A stretch of DNA of 64,000 nt from Micromonospora siamensis (GCF_900090305.1 NZ_LT607751.1:4588001-4652000), one strand, 5' to 3'; shown: positions 46,346-55,534, numbered from the stretch's first letter. Numbers and translations: made by a program. The notes: generated from the sequence alone by a model not told the origin.

Positions 46346-46723
46346 CCGCCTCGGCCCGGGCCGCGGCCGCTTGCGGGCGCGCGGCGGGTCTGGCGAGTTC
46401 CGGGGCTGAAACGCCTTCGCCGCTACACCCGCCCGCCGGTGAAGAGCCCGTCCGTCCGCCTACCGACCTGAGAGCACGGATGACTCAGCCACCGGCCGTC
46501 GCACCGGTTCCCGTCGCCATGGCGACGGATCGATTCCGGCGCAGAATCGTCCTGCGGGAGACGCCTCCGTTCCGGACCCGGTGAGTCGTCCATGCTCTCA
46601 AGTCTGTAGCCACCCGAACTGGTCAGCAGGCTGCCACCACCGACGATCGGTCCCGCGTCGGCCAGGACGGTGGCGGGGACGGCCGGGCACGAACCGAGGG
46701 GCGGGAACCGACGGGCGGGCCGG
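46346..46723. other. Convergent intergenic region with an 18-bp perfect palindrome
   Basis: I see no gene in these 378 bases between the transglutaminase-fold gene and the SDR gene. The notable element is CCGTCGCCATGGCGACGG at 46511-46528, a perfect palindrome with no loop, more like a protein-binding site than a terminator. Confidence 0.5.
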
Positions 46724-47515
46724 TCAGGCGCGCAGGCGGCGGACCAGCTTGCGCAGCCCGGCCTGCCAGCCGTCCGGGTCCTCGGCGCGGCGTCGGGCGT
46801 AGTCGGCGACCTCCGGGTGCGGCAGGATCAGGAAGCGCTCCTCGGCCAGCCCGGCGATGGTGGCGTCGGCGACCTGGTCGGGGGTGAGCACCGCCCCGGA
46901 GGCGGCGATCACCCGCGCGCCCAGGTGGCCCGCGGCGAGCCCGTCGGCGAGCATCGGGGTGTCGACGCCCTGCGGGCAGAGCGCGCTGACCAGGATGCCC
47001 TGGTCGCGGTAGGTGATGGCGAGCCATTCGGCGAAGCCGACGGCAGCGTGCTTGGTGGCGGTGTACGGGGCGTCGCCGACCGCGATGAGCACGCCCGCCG
47101 CCGAGCAGGTGAGCAGCAGGTGCCCGTGGCCGCGGTGGAGCATCGCCGGCAGCGCGGCCCGGGCGGCGTAGACGTGGGCGAGCACGTTGACCCGCCAGGC
47201 GCGGTCCCAGTCGGCGTCGGGCGCCTCGATGCCCTGCCCGGTGGCGACGCCGGCGTTGGCGCAGAACAGGTCGATCCGGCCGTACCGCCGTTCGGTCTCG
47301 TCGACCAGTTCGCGGACCTGCGCCTCGTCGGCGGCGTCCAGCGCGGCGGCGTGGGCGACCGGGCCGATGCCGTCGGCCACCGCCCTGGCGGCGTCGGCGT
47401 CGAGGTCGGCCACCACCACCGTGGCGGCGCCCTCGGCGGCGAAGCGGCGCGCCAGCGCGGAGCCGATGCCGCCCGCCCCTCCGGTGATCACGGCGACCTT
47501 GTCGGTGAGGTTCAT
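46724..47515 (-). CDS. Short-chain dehydrogenase/reductase
   Basis: This classical SDR of 263 residues has the nucleotide-binding TGGAGGIG, an adenine-site LDAAD, CANAG, catalytic Ser in TCSAAG and the YTATK pair. The acidic residues after strand 2 (VVVADLDAD) favour NAD(H). It starts two bases after the stop of the F420 oxidoreductase, so both are one transcript. The substrate is not evident. Confidence 0.9.
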   Translation of the reverse strand: MNLTDKVAVITGGAGGIGSALARRFAAEGAATVVVADLDADAARAVADGIGPVAHAAALDAADEAQVRELVDETERRYGRIDLFCANAGVATGQGIEAPDADWDRAWRVNVLAHVYAARAALPAMLHRGHGHLLLTCSAAGVLIAVGDAPYTATKHAAVGFAEWLAITYRDQGILVSALCPQGVDTPMLADGLAAGHLGARVIAASGAVLTPDQVADATIAGLAEERFLILPHPEVADYARRRAEDPDGWQAGLRKLVRRLRA

Positions 47516-47517
47516 GG

Positions 47518-48498
47518 TCAGCTCCCGTCGGTGTCGGGTCGGCCCAGCCGGGCGATCAGGGTGCCGAGCGCGGCGGCGCCGCCGGCGGCCAGCTCGGGGG
47601 TGGGCAGCAGCGCCAGCACCGGCACGTCGACCCCGGCGTCGGCGTAGCGGCGGACCTGCTCGCGGCAGCTCTCCGGCGAGCCGTGCAGGATCAGCGCGTC
47701 GACCACATCGTCGGGGACCGCCGCCCCGGCGCCGCGCCGGTCGCCGTCGGCCCAGGCCCGCCACATCGGGTCGAGCACCTCCGCCCGGCCCAGCCAGCGG
47801 TGGAACTCGGCGTACGCGGGGACGGTGAGGTAGCTGGTGATCAGCCGGCGGCCCAGCGCGCGGGCGTGCCCGGCGTCCTCGGTGGGGCAGACGAAGATCC
47901 GGGCGGTGATCTCGAAGCCGGGTCGGCGTTCGCCCAGCTCGGCCACGGCGCGGGGCACGTCGTCGGCGGCGAGCCAGTTGAGGATCACCCCGTCGGCCTC
48001 GGCGGCGGCCAGCCGCAGCATGCCGGGGCGCAGCGCGGCCAGTTGCACGGGCGGCGGCACGGCGGGCGGGCGTTCCAGGGCGAACCGGCGGACGGTGAAG
48101 GTGTCGTAGACCTCGTCGACGGTCTCGCCGCGCAGCGCCGCCCGCAGGAACCGCAGCATGTCCCGGGTACGCCGGAACGGCTCGGTGAAGCGGACGGCGT
48201 TCCAGGCCCCGACCACCACCGGTGAGGACGCGCCGATGCCGAGGGTGAAGCGGCCCGGGGCGGCCTCGGCGAGCGCGGCGGCGGTCATCGCCAGCAGCCC
48301 GGGGCCACGGGTGAACACCGGGGCGATGGCGGTGCCGAGGCGCAGCCCGGGCGCCCACGCGGCGGCGAGCGCCAGCGGGGTGAACGCGTCGGTCCCGTTG
48401 ACCTCGGAGGACCAGACGTCGGTGAAGCCGGCACGGTCGAGGGTCGCGTAGACGGCGGCGTGGTCGGCGAGCGGGATGCCGCTCATCGGCACGGTCAT
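47518..48498 (-). CDS. LLM-class (F420-dependent type) oxidoreductase
   Basis: This luciferase-like TIM-barrel protein of 326 residues shows GFTDVWSSEV, LRLGTAIAPVFTRGPGLLAMTAAALAEAAPGRFTLGIGASSP, and LAALRPGMLRLAAAEADGVILNW, all typical of the F420-dependent branch. I chose the ATG at 48498; a GTG at 48516 is possible, but neither has a strong ribosome site. It is probably co-transcribed with the SDR gene. The substrate is unknown. Confidence 0.88.
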   Translation of the reverse strand: MTVPMSGIPLADHAAVYATLDRAGFTDVWSSEVNGTDAFTPLALAAAWAPGLRLGTAIAPVFTRGPGLLAMTAAALAEAAPGRFTLGIGASSPVVVGAWNAVRFTEPFRRTRDMLRFLRAALRGETVDEVYDTFTVRRFALERPPAVPPPVQLAALRPGMLRLAAAEADGVILNWLAADDVPRAVAELGERRPGFEITARIFVCPTEDAGHARALGRRLITSYLTVPAYAEFHRWLGRAEVLDPMWRAWADGDRRGAGAAVPDDVVDALILHGSPESCREQVRRYADAGVDVPVLALLPTPELAAGGAAALGTLIARLGRPDTDGS

Positions 48499-48658
48499 GC
48501 CCCATCGGTTCGTCACCCGGTCGATCGTGCCCGCTGACCGCCGCCGCGAGCAAGATCCGAATCGGCCGGGGCCGGGGCGATACGCGCGATACCAACCGCT
48601 ACGACCGGAAAGAGTGTTACGACTGCGGGGTGGGCGGTGCCGGAGACGGGAGACGGGC

Positions 48659-49873
48659 GTGAGGAGGACGCCTGAGCCGGCGGCGCTGCTCCCCGCCGAG
48701 AGCGGCCAGCGGGCCACCTTCCTGGAGCTCTTCTTCGACCTGGTGTTCGTCTTCGCGCTGACCCGGATCGGGGCCCGCGCGTTCGAGGACCTGGCGATCG
48801 AGCCGGGACACGCCAACGGTTGGGCGGCGATCACCGGCGGCGGCAAGACCCTGCTGCTGCTGTTCGCGCTCTGGGCCGTCTGGCAGGGCACCGCCTGGAC
48901 GACCAGCCGGTACGACCCGTACCACATCTGGTTGCAGGCGATCGTGATCACGGCGTTGGTGTGCAGCATGGTGATGGGGGTGGCGATTCCCCGCGCGTTC
49001 ACGAGCACCGGGCTGGCCTTCGCCGTGGCGTACGTGGTCGCCCAGGTGAGCCGGCCGGGAATCCTGCTGCTGACGTTGCGCCGGTACCAGTACCGGCAGC
49101 TCAAACAGCGGATGCTGATCACCTTCGCGGCCAGCGGGGTGCTGTGGATCGTCGGGGCGTTCCAGTCCACCGCCCCCCGGGTGGCGCTCTGGAGCGCCGC
49201 GCTGCTCCTGGAGTACCTCGGGTCCCGGTTCGGGTGGCCGGTGCCCGGAATGGGCCGCTCGACGGTGTCCCGGTGGGACATCCACGGTGAGCACCTCTCC
49301 GAGCGGTACCAACAGTTCTTCCTGGTGGCGCTCGGCGAGACGATCCTGGTCGCCGGGCTGTCGTACAGCCGGGACCCGGCGAGCCTGACGAGGACCGGCG
49401 CGTTCGCGGCGGCGGTGGTCACCTCGGTGCTGCTGTGGCGGATCTACGTGCAGCGGGCCGGGCAGATCCTCGCCGAGGCGGTGACCCGGGCCGCCCACCC
49501 GGCCAACATCGGCCGTTCGGCGGCCGACACGCATCTGGTCATGGTTACCGGTGTGGTCGCCATCGCGATCGGCTACGAGCTGGTCAACGAGCACCCGACC
49601 GGGCACAACGAGATTCCGTGGATCGCGATGATCATGGGCGGACCGGCGCTGTTCCTGGCCGGCCGGGCCCGCTTCGAGTACGAGGTGTTCGGCCGGGTGT
49701 CCCCGTCCCGGTGGATCGCCATCCTGGCCCTGGTGGTGGCGGCGCCGCTGCTGGTGCACGTGGCGCCGCTGTTCTCCGCGGCGCTGGCCGCGCTGGTGCT
49801 GGGCGCGGTGGCGGTGGCCGACGCCCGCCGGGCCTGGGGCCGGCCCCCCGAGGCCGCGGCCCCGCCGTTCTGA
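48659..49873 (+). CDS. ltrA: Low-temperature-requirement A (LtrA) family membrane protein
   Basis: This 404-residue polytopic membrane protein has the LtrA signature near its N-terminus (ATFLELFFDLVFVFALTRI), then about ten hydrophobic helices and the conserved HLSERYQQFFLVALGETIL near the middle. The family's molecular role is not established. The GTG at 48659 follows GGAGACGGG; the frame is open further upstream but without membrane or family features. It is divergent from the F420 oxidoreductase. Confidence 0.9.
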   Translation: MRRTPEPAALLPAESGQRATFLELFFDLVFVFALTRIGARAFEDLAIEPGHANGWAAITGGGKTLLLLFALWAVWQGTAWTTSRYDPYHIWLQAIVITALVCSMVMGVAIPRAFTSTGLAFAVAYVVAQVSRPGILLLTLRRYQYRQLKQRMLITFAASGVLWIVGAFQSTAPRVALWSAALLLEYLGSRFGWPVPGMGRSTVSRWDIHGEHLSERYQQFFLVALGETILVAGLSYSRDPASLTRTGAFAAAVVTSVLLWRIYVQRAGQILAEAVTRAAHPANIGRSAADTHLVMVTGVVAIAIGYELVNEHPTGHNEIPWIAMIMGGPALFLAGRARFEYEVFGRVSPSRWIAILALVVAAPLLVHVAPLFSAALAALVLGAVAVADARRAWGRPPEAAAPPF

Positions 49874-49897
49874 GCCCGGCGCAGCTACGATCCGCGG

Positions 49898-50761
49898 GTG
49901 ACCTTCTCGATCGTCGCCCGCTCCGCCGACGGGCGGCTGCACGGCGTGGCCGTGGCCAGCCGGTTCCTCGCCGCCGGGGCGCTGGTCCCGGCCGCCGAGG
50001 CGGAGGTGGGCGCGGTGGCCACCCAGGCGCACGTCAACCTCGGCTACCGGTCGCAGGGGCTGACGCTGCTGCGTACCGGGGTGGCCGCCGCCGACGTGGT
50101 GGCCGGGCTGGTCGCCGCGGACCCGGGCCGGGACGACCGGCAGCTGGGCGTGGTGGGGGCGACCGGCGCGGGTGCCACCTGGACCGGGCCGCGCTGCCAC
50201 CCGTGGGCCGGCGGGCAGGCCGGTGACGGCTGGGCGGTGCAGGGCAACATCCTGGCCGGCCCGCACGTCGTCGACGCGGTCCGGGACGCCTGGTTGGCCG
50301 GCGTCGAGCTGCCCTTCCCCCGCCGGCTGCTGGGGGCGCTGCACGCCGGGGACCGGGCCGGCGGGGACCGGCGCGGCCGGCAGAGCGCCGGGCTGCTGGT
50401 GGTGCAGCGGCACGGCGGGTACGCGGGCACCGGCGACGAGCTGGTCGACCTGCGGGTGGACGACCATCCGGATCCGGTGGCCGAGCTGGGCCGGCTGTTG
50501 GACGTGCACACCATGCTCTTCGGCAGGCCCGACCCGGCGACGCTGCGGGACCTGACCGGCCCGCTGGCCGCGGAGGTGGGTGACCTGCTGGCCGCCGCCG
50601 GTCATCCGGTCGGCGTCGCCGGCCTGGACGACGCGCTCGCCTCCTGGGCCGGGGTGGAGAACCTGGAGGAGCGGCTCGTCCCCGGACGGATCGACCCGAT
50701 CGTGCTGGCGCACCTGCGGACGACCGTCGGGCAGGTGCCGGCGCCGCGCGCCGCGTCCTGA
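49898..50761 (+). CDS. DUF1028 (Ntn-hydrolase-like) protein
   Basis: This 287-residue protein starts TFSIVARSADGRLHGVAVASRFLA, includes GAVATQAHVNLGYRSQGLTLLRTG and GWAVQGNILAG, and fits the DUF1028 family, whose fold resembles Ntn hydrolases. The last 60 residues resemble the putative peptidoglycan-binding tail that some members carry. It starts 24 bases after ltrA and ends three bases from the convergent downstream gene. Confidence 0.85.
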   Translation: MTFSIVARSADGRLHGVAVASRFLAAGALVPAAEAEVGAVATQAHVNLGYRSQGLTLLRTGVAAADVVAGLVAADPGRDDRQLGVVGATGAGATWTGPRCHPWAGGQAGDGWAVQGNILAGPHVVDAVRDAWLAGVELPFPRRLLGALHAGDRAGGDRRGRQSAGLLVVQRHGGYAGTGDELVDLRVDDHPDPVAELGRLLDVHTMLFGRPDPATLRDLTGPLAAEVGDLLAAAGHPVGVAGLDDALASWAGVENLEERLVPGRIDPIVLAHLRTTVGQVPAPRAAS

Positions 50762-50764
50762 CCC

Positions 50765-51436
50765 TCAACCGGAGAAGGACAGCCCGCCCAGGCCGGCCGC
50801 GTCGCACCGGGCGGCCTCGTCGCCGGTGAGCGGGGCCCGGCCGGTGACCTTGCGCAGCAGGGTCACGTCGTCCCAGGCCAGGGCGTCGGGCACGAGCCGG
50901 CCGCCGGTGAGCACCGCGGCGGTGACCCGGGCCGCGGCAGGCGTCAGCCAGGGAACGCGGTCCAGCGCGTCGGCCAGGTCCAGGCCGTGCACCGCCAGCT
51001 CCACCACCCGGGTACGCAGGAACTCCGTCACGGTCATCGGTTCGCCGTGCCGGGTCCGGACCACCCGGCCCGGCGGCACGGCCGCCACCGCCTCGTCGGT
51101 GGCCCGCCACGCCCGCGCGAAGTCGGCCACCGTCGCGGGTACGCCGGGCAGCGCCGCGCCGTCCCGGCGGGCCGACTCGACCCGGTCCCGGTCCACCTCG
51201 GGGGTGAACTTCGCGGCGCCGAAGTAGGTGACGGCGTCCACCTCGGCGGCCGGTGGCGCGGGTTCGGCGAGCATGCCGGCCAGCCGGCCGGCGCCGGTGC
51301 GGACGTGCGCGACGAGGTCCCGCACCTTCCACGGTGGACAGGGGGTGGGCCGGTCGAGGTCGGCGGCGGTCAGCTCACCGAGCACGGCCTCCAGCCGTAC
51401 GCACTCGTCCCGGAACGCCTCGCGTACCGTCTCCAC
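50765..51436 (-). CDS. Mycothiol-dependent maleylpyruvate isomerase-like (DinB-fold) protein
   Basis: This 223-residue protein has the N-terminal four-helix DinB/MDMPI domain: RLEAVLGELTAADLDRPTPCPPWKVRDLVAHV, then a later ELAVHGLDLADAL. Members often use mycothiol or bind metal with spaced histidines; here His in DLVAHV and VHGLD are candidates. I set the start at the GTG at 51436 because GGGGGAGG lies seven bases upstream. The frame is open for 55 more codons, but that part is arginine- and proline-rich and unlike the family. Its exact substrate is unknown. Confidence 0.85.
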   Translation of the reverse strand: METVREAFRDECVRLEAVLGELTAADLDRPTPCPPWKVRDLVAHVRTGAGRLAGMLAEPAPPAAEVDAVTYFGAAKFTPEVDRDRVESARRDGAALPGVPATVADFARAWRATDEAVAAVPPGRVVRTRHGEPMTVTEFLRTRVVELAVHGLDLADALDRVPWLTPAAARVTAAVLTGGRLVPDALAWDDVTLLRKVTGRAPLTGDEAARCDAAGLGGLSFSG

Positions 51437-51559
51437 GTCGTCGCCTCCCCCGCGCCGGTCGGTCGGCACAGCCTCGCATGGCGGGCGGGCCGGGGTCGCC
51501 CCCCGTTTCGCCGGTCGCCGCGCGGGTACCCGCGGCCGACGAGGAGAAGGGGGCGACCG

Positions 51560-52012
51560 ATGGCCGGCATCATGCTGCGCAGCACCGCGTTCACCGACCA
51601 CGACCTGCTACCGGGACGCTTCGCCCAGGACGGCGAAAACCTGTCACCGCCGTTGCAGTGGTCGGACGTGCCCGACTCGGCCGAGGAGCTGGTGCTGGTG
51701 GTGGAGGACCCGGACGCGGGCCGGGCCCCGTTCCTGCACTGGCTGGTGACCGGGATCGCGCCGGAGTCCACCGGGGTGGCCGAGGGCGCGGTGCCCGACG
51801 GCGGCCGGGAGTGGCCGAACGCCACCGGCAACACCGGCTGGTCCGGACCGCTGCCCCCGCAGGGCGAGGAGGCGCACCGCTACTTCTTCCGGCTGTACGC
51901 GGTGAACCGGCCGTTGGAGCTGCCGGCCGAGCCGCAGGCGGCGGACGTGCACGCCGCGCTGGCCGGCAGCGAGCTGGCCAGCGGCACGATGGTGGGCACC
52001 TACCGGCGCTGA
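51560..52012 (+). CDS. YbhB/YbcL-family (PEBP-like) protein
   Basis: This 150-residue protein has the phosphatidylethanolamine-binding-protein fold: LSPPLQWSDVPDSAEELVLVVEDPDAG, HWLVTGI, and GWSGPLPPQGEEAHRYFFRLYAV. Bacterial members are small cytoplasmic proteins of uncertain function. GAAGGGGG precedes the ATG. It ends four bases from the convergent PAP2 gene. Confidence 0.93.
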   Translation: MAGIMLRSTAFTDHDLLPGRFAQDGENLSPPLQWSDVPDSAEELVLVVEDPDAGRAPFLHWLVTGIAPESTGVAEGAVPDGGREWPNATGNTGWSGPLPPQGEEAHRYFFRLYAVNRPLELPAEPQAADVHAALAGSELASGTMVGTYRR

Positions 52013-52016
52013 GCCG

Positions 52017-52904
52017 TCAGCCCTTGATCCGGGGTACCAGCCGGTGCACCGTGACCAGCACCAGGGCGGCCACCACGGCCATCACCCCGGCGATACCGGC
52101 GGCGCTGCCGGCGTACCCGGCGAAGAGTTCCCGGCGGGACAGTTCGTCGACCGGGACCTGCGGCAGGTCCATCAGCCAGGACAGGGCCAGGCCGGAGGCG
52201 ACCATGGCGATCAGGCCGCCCAGCCCGAGCACGGTCGCCGAGACCCGGTGCGCGTCGCCGGAGTCGACCTGCGCCCGTTCCCGCTGGAAGACCAGGAGGA
52301 AGAAGCCGGCCGCGGCGGCCCACGCCCCGGTGACCAGGTAGGCGGCGACCGCGTCGCTGGGTCGGTGCCAGCCGGCGGAGAGGGTGGCCACGCCGGCGGC
52401 GGCGGCGTACGCGGCGCCGACGAAGGCGCCCAGGACGCGGACCTTGCGGGGCAGCACCAGGATCAGCGCCAGCGCCACCGAGGCGGCCACCGCGCTGTGC
52501 CCGCTGGGCAGGCTGTTGCCGGCCGCCGCCCGTTCCGGGTCGATGCCGAAGTCGGGCCGGGTCAGGAAGTGCTTGAGCAGTTGGACGGTGGCGTTCGCGC
52601 CGGCGATCAGCAGGGTGGCCGCCACGGCGAGCGCCTTGCGACCGCGGGCCAGGGCGATGAAGCCGAGCACGCCGGTCGCCACCAGCAGCGAGAACAGCGA
52701 CATGGCGTTGAGCAGCCGGTCGACCGGACCGTCGATCCGGTCCTGCCCGATCCGGTTGCCGGTCAACGCCACCGTGTCCAGCCACTGGCCGGTCCGGGTG
52801 TGCAGGGCGAGGCGCCAGACGACGAGGAAGGCCGCCACCTGCGCCAGGCCGAGCACGACCAACCAGACCGCGGTCCAACCCCTTGCCGTCGTTCGCACCC
52901 GCAC
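52017..52904 (-). CDS. PAP2-family membrane phosphatase
   Basis: This membrane phosphatase of about 295 residues has several hydrophobic helices and the three-part PAP2 signature: KHFLTRPDFG, GNSLPSGHSAVAAS and SAGWHRPSDAVAAYL (catalytic His in the last two). Typical substrates are lipid or isoprenoid phosphates. The start is uncertain: I take a GTG at 52904 (VRVRTTARGW), while GTG at 52898 or an upstream ATG at 53003 is possible. The longer version overlaps the pseudogene described next. Confidence 0.88.
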   Translation of the reverse strand: MRVRTTARGWTAVWLVVLGLAQVAAFLVVWRLALHTRTGQWLDTVALTGNRIGQDRIDGPVDRLLNAMSLFSLLVATGVLGFIALARGRKALAVAATLLIAGANATVQLLKHFLTRPDFGIDPERAAAGNSLPSGHSAVAASVALALILVLPRKVRVLGAFVGAAYAAAAGVATLSAGWHRPSDAVAAYLVTGAWAAAAGFFLLVFQRERAQVDSGDAHRVSATVLGLGGLIAMVASGLALSWLMDLPQVPVDELSRRELFAGYAGSAAGIAGVMAVVAALVLVTVHRLVPRIKG

Positions 52905-52973
52905 ACCGTACTGGTGGCGGAACGCTCCCGCAGCGGTGGGCGGCATCCCTCGGCGGGCCTGACGGGATTCCCA

Positions 52974-53095
52974 CTGGAAGACATTGACGCGCATAGAATT
53001 CACAAGCTGGTCACCAGCGGTCAGGTGAAGGTGTACTACAACGACGTGCTGCAGACCACGATCACCCGCACGCCCTCACCGTCAGCCACTCCTGA
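52974..53095 (+). pseudogene. 3' remnant of a polysaccharide lyase family 7-like (alginate lyase) gene
   Basis: One frame reads AHRIHKLVTSGQVKVYYNDVLQ followed by TTI, close to the last strands of PL7-type lyases. Shortly after, two bases out of frame, comes CTC ACC GTC AGC CAC TCC TGA, i.e. LTVSHS then stop, the common C-terminal end of these enzymes. The middle segment (usually about 25 residues with YFKAGAY) is missing. It looks like the decayed end of a secreted lyase gene whose body has been deleted. Confidence 0.5.
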
Positions 53096-53141
53096 GCCCC
53101 GCACCCGGGCGCCCCGCCGCCGCGCTCCGGCGGCGGGGCGC

Positions 53142-53831
53142 TCAGGCGTGGTCGGGCCGATCGTCGACGAGCAGGCCGGTGAGCAGGATCCGCAGCGTCC
53201 GGTCGAAGAGGTCGGCGCGCGGCGGCGCCCCGACCGGACGGCTGAACGCCGCGGCCAGGTGCGGATACGCGGTGAGGTCGACGCCGGCGACGGCGAACGA
53301 GCTCGAGCCGGCCTGGTGGCGGGCGAAGAGGCCGACCACGCCGGTGGTCATGGCGATCGCCTCGAACTTGGCGGCGGTGGCGCAGTCGACCGGTTCCAGG
53401 ATCCGCAGGCAGGTGTCGAACCAGGCGAGGCTCTCCGGCCCGGCGGCGGAGGTGTGGGGCAGCACGTCCAGCAGCCAGGGGTGGCGGCCGTACAGGGCCA
53501 GTTGCCGGTGGGCCAGCCGGAGCATCGCGGCCAGCCAGTCGTCGTCTCCCGACGGGTGGGGACGCAGCTCACCGATCGCCCGGTCGGTCATCAGCTCCAG
53601 CAGGTCGTCCCGGGAGGACAGGTACCGGTAGAGCGATCCGGCGCTGGTGCCCAGCGCGGTGGCGACGGCCCGCATGGAGACCGCGGCGATGCCGTCGGCG
53701 TCGGCCAGCGCGATGCCGGCCGCGGCGATGGCGTCCCGGCTGTGCGCGGGCGTCGGGCCACGGCTGCCGCGTTCGGGCCGGGCCCAGATCGACGGCGGGC
53801 CGGGCGCGGCATTCGCAGGTGCGTCGCTCAC
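53142..53831 (-). CDS. TetR/AcrR-family regulator
   Basis: This 229-residue protein has an N-terminal helix-turn-helix (AIAAAGIALADADGIAAVSMRAVATALGTSAGSLYRYLSSRDDLLELM) and a helical ligand-binding domain of the TetR_C type. It is divergent from an α/β-hydrolase gene, and the 55-base gap holds an inverted repeat that is likely its operator. It probably represses itself and the hydrolase. The ligand is unknown. Confidence 0.93.
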   Translation of the reverse strand: MSDAPANAAPGPPSIWARPERGSRGPTPAHSRDAIAAAGIALADADGIAAVSMRAVATALGTSAGSLYRYLSSRDDLLELMTDRAIGELRPHPSGDDDWLAAMLRLAHRQLALYGRHPWLLDVLPHTSAAGPESLAWFDTCLRILEPVDCATAAKFEAIAMTTGVVGLFARHQAGSSSFAVAGVDLTAYPHLAAAFSRPVGAPPRADLFDRTLRILLTGLLVDDRPDHA

Positions 53832-53841
53832 CGATCAAGTC

Positions 53842-53868
53842 TAAACTGCAAACAGCGTTCGCGGTTTA
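53842..53868. promoter_or_regulatory. Probable TetR operator
   Basis: TAAACTGC and GCGGTTTA form an inverted repeat with one mismatch and an 11-base centre, located in the gap between the regulator and the hydrolase. Its A+T content stands out from the surroundings. Assignment to the neighbouring TetR protein is by position. Confidence 0.6.
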
Positions 53869-53886
53869 ATGACGGAGGGACGGACG

Positions 53887-54696
53887 ATGACTGCTGTCAC
53901 GGCACACGACGGCGCGACGATCACACTGCACTCGACGGGGGACGGGCCCGACGTCGTCGTGGTGCACGGCGGCGGCGTCACGGTCGGCGTCTACCGCCGG
54001 CTGGCCGACCGGCTGGCCGACCGGTTCACCGTGCACCTCTACAACCGGCGGGGCCGCGCGGACGCGGCTCCCCGCCGCGAGCCGTACACCTTCGACCAGG
54101 ACATCGACGACCTGGCGGCGGTCCTGGAGCGGACCGGGGCGCGCAACGTCATCGGGCACAGCTCCGGCGGCTTCATCGCCCTGCAGGCCGCGCTGCGGCT
54201 GCCCATCGACCGGCTCGCGCTCTACGACCTGGCGATCAGCATCGACGGTGGCTTCCCCGGCGACTGGATCGACGAGGCCCGCCGGGCGGCCCACGACGGC
54301 GACGTCGCCCGCGGCATGGCCATCACCACCGGCGGCATCAACACCCACTCCCCGGCCGCCCGGCTGCCCCTCGGCGTACGGACCGCCGTCTCCCGCGCGT
54401 TCCTGCGCACGCCGATCGGGCGGACGATGGGCGAACTGCTGGCGAAGACCCTCGACGAGACCCACCAGATCCGGCTCCACGACGGCCCCGCCGAACAGTG
54501 GTCGGCGGTCACCTCCGACGTGCTGCTCATGTACGGCGCCGCCGGTCCGCCCTACTACGCCCCCCTCAACGACGCCCTCGCCCGGGCCCTGCCCCGGGCC
54601 CGGGTCCTGCCGATCCCTCGCAGCGGCCACGACGGCATCAACCGCGCGCCCGCCCGGATCGTCGACCCCCTCGCCGCGTTCCTCGCCGCCGGCTGA
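53887..54696 (+). CDS. α/β-hydrolase
   Basis: This 269-residue α/β-hydrolase has the oxyanion HGGG region (VVVHGGGVTVG), the nucleophile elbow GHSSGG, an acid residue region near LLMYGAAGPPYY and the C-terminal catalytic His in RSGHDGIN. GGAGGG sits seven bases before the ATG at 53887; an ATG at 53869 is in frame but lies inside the operator. The substrate is unknown. It is probably controlled by the divergent TetR protein. Confidence 0.9.
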   Translation: MTAVTAHDGATITLHSTGDGPDVVVVHGGGVTVGVYRRLADRLADRFTVHLYNRRGRADAAPRREPYTFDQDIDDLAAVLERTGARNVIGHSSGGFIALQAALRLPIDRLALYDLAISIDGGFPGDWIDEARRAAHDGDVARGMAITTGGINTHSPAARLPLGVRTAVSRAFLRTPIGRTMGELLAKTLDETHQIRLHDGPAEQWSAVTSDVLLMYGAAGPPYYAPLNDALARALPRARVLPIPRSGHDGINRAPARIVDPLAAFLAAG

Positions 54697-54826
54697 CCGG
54701 CGGCGGCGTCCAGCCGGCACGGCCGGCGGGGACGCGGTCCCGGCCGGTCGACCGTCCTACCCGGAGTCGGCCGGCCCGGGCGGTACCGTCGTTCCCGGAG
54801 CTTCCCGAGGGGCGGAGGAGGTGACG

Positions 54827-55534
54827 GTGACCGGGACCGCGTCCGACCGGCCGGCCGCGCCGGCCGACGCCGGGCCACCGGAGTCCCTGACCGAGCTGCT
54901 CGGCGGACGGCGGGGCGCGGCCGACGCGACCGGGCCACCGGTGGCGTTCGCCGTCGGCTGGCTGGCCGCCGGCCTCTGGGGCGGGGTGGGCGCGGCCGTG
55001 CTCACCGCCACCGGCCTGGCCGGCTGGCGGCTGCGCCGCGGCGACCGCCCCCGAGCGGTGCTGGTCGGGCTGCTGGCGGTCTGCGTGGCCGCGCTGGTCG
55101 CCCTGCGCACCGGCCGGGCCAGCGACTTCTTCCTGGTCCAGCTGGTCTCCAACGCGGCCAGCGCGCTGGCCTGGACGGTCAGCATCGCGCTGCGCTGGCC
55201 GCTGCTCGGGTTGGTCGTCGGCGCCGCGCTGGGCCAGCGGAGCCGGTGGCGCCGGGACCGCGCGCTGCTGCGGGCGTACTCCCGGGCCAGCTGGATGTGG
55301 GTGGCGACCTATCTGCTGCGGCTGGCGGTGTTCGTCCCGCTCTGGTTGGCGGGGCAGGTCGTCGGGCTGGTGCTGGCCCGGGTGGCGCTCACCTGGCCGC
55401 TGGTCGCGGCGGCGCTGGCGTCGAGCTGGCTGGTGATCCGCCGGTCGCTGCCACCGGGCCACCCGGGGCTGCGGCATCCGGTCACACCGGACCCGGTCGC
55501 ACCGGTCGAGAAACGACGGAACGCCAAAAATTAA
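54827..55534 (+). CDS. DUF3159 membrane protein
   Basis: This 235-residue protein has a cytoplasmic N-terminus with the family opening ESLTELLGGRRGAADATGPPVAF, then about six membrane helices and a basic tail. DUF3159 proteins occur across actinobacteria with no assigned function. I prefer the GTG at 54827, six bases after GGAGGAG, over the GTG at 54821 that adjoins it. A strong hairpin starts two bases after the TAA. Confidence 0.85.
   Translation: MTGTASDRPAAPADAGPPESLTELLGGRRGAADATGPPVAFAVGWLAAGLWGGVGAAVLTATGLAGWRLRRGDRPRAVLVGLLAVCVAALVALRTGRASDFFLVQLVSNAASALAWTVSIALRWPLLGLVVGAALGQRSRWRRDRALLRAYSRASWMWVATYLLRLAVFVPLWLAGQVVGLVLARVALTWPLVAAALASSWLVIRRSLPPGHPGLRHPVTPDPVAPVEKRRNAKN

Noticed and set aside
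46288..46584. Small plus-strand open frame after the transglutaminase-fold gene
   Set aside because: No ribosome site, and it overlaps the end of the real gene in another frame.
52044..54824. 926-codon plus-strand open frame across several genes
   Set aside because: It runs antisense to the PAP2 and TetR genes and out of frame through the hydrolase; composition is that of a shadow frame. Only its short lyase-like segment is of interest.
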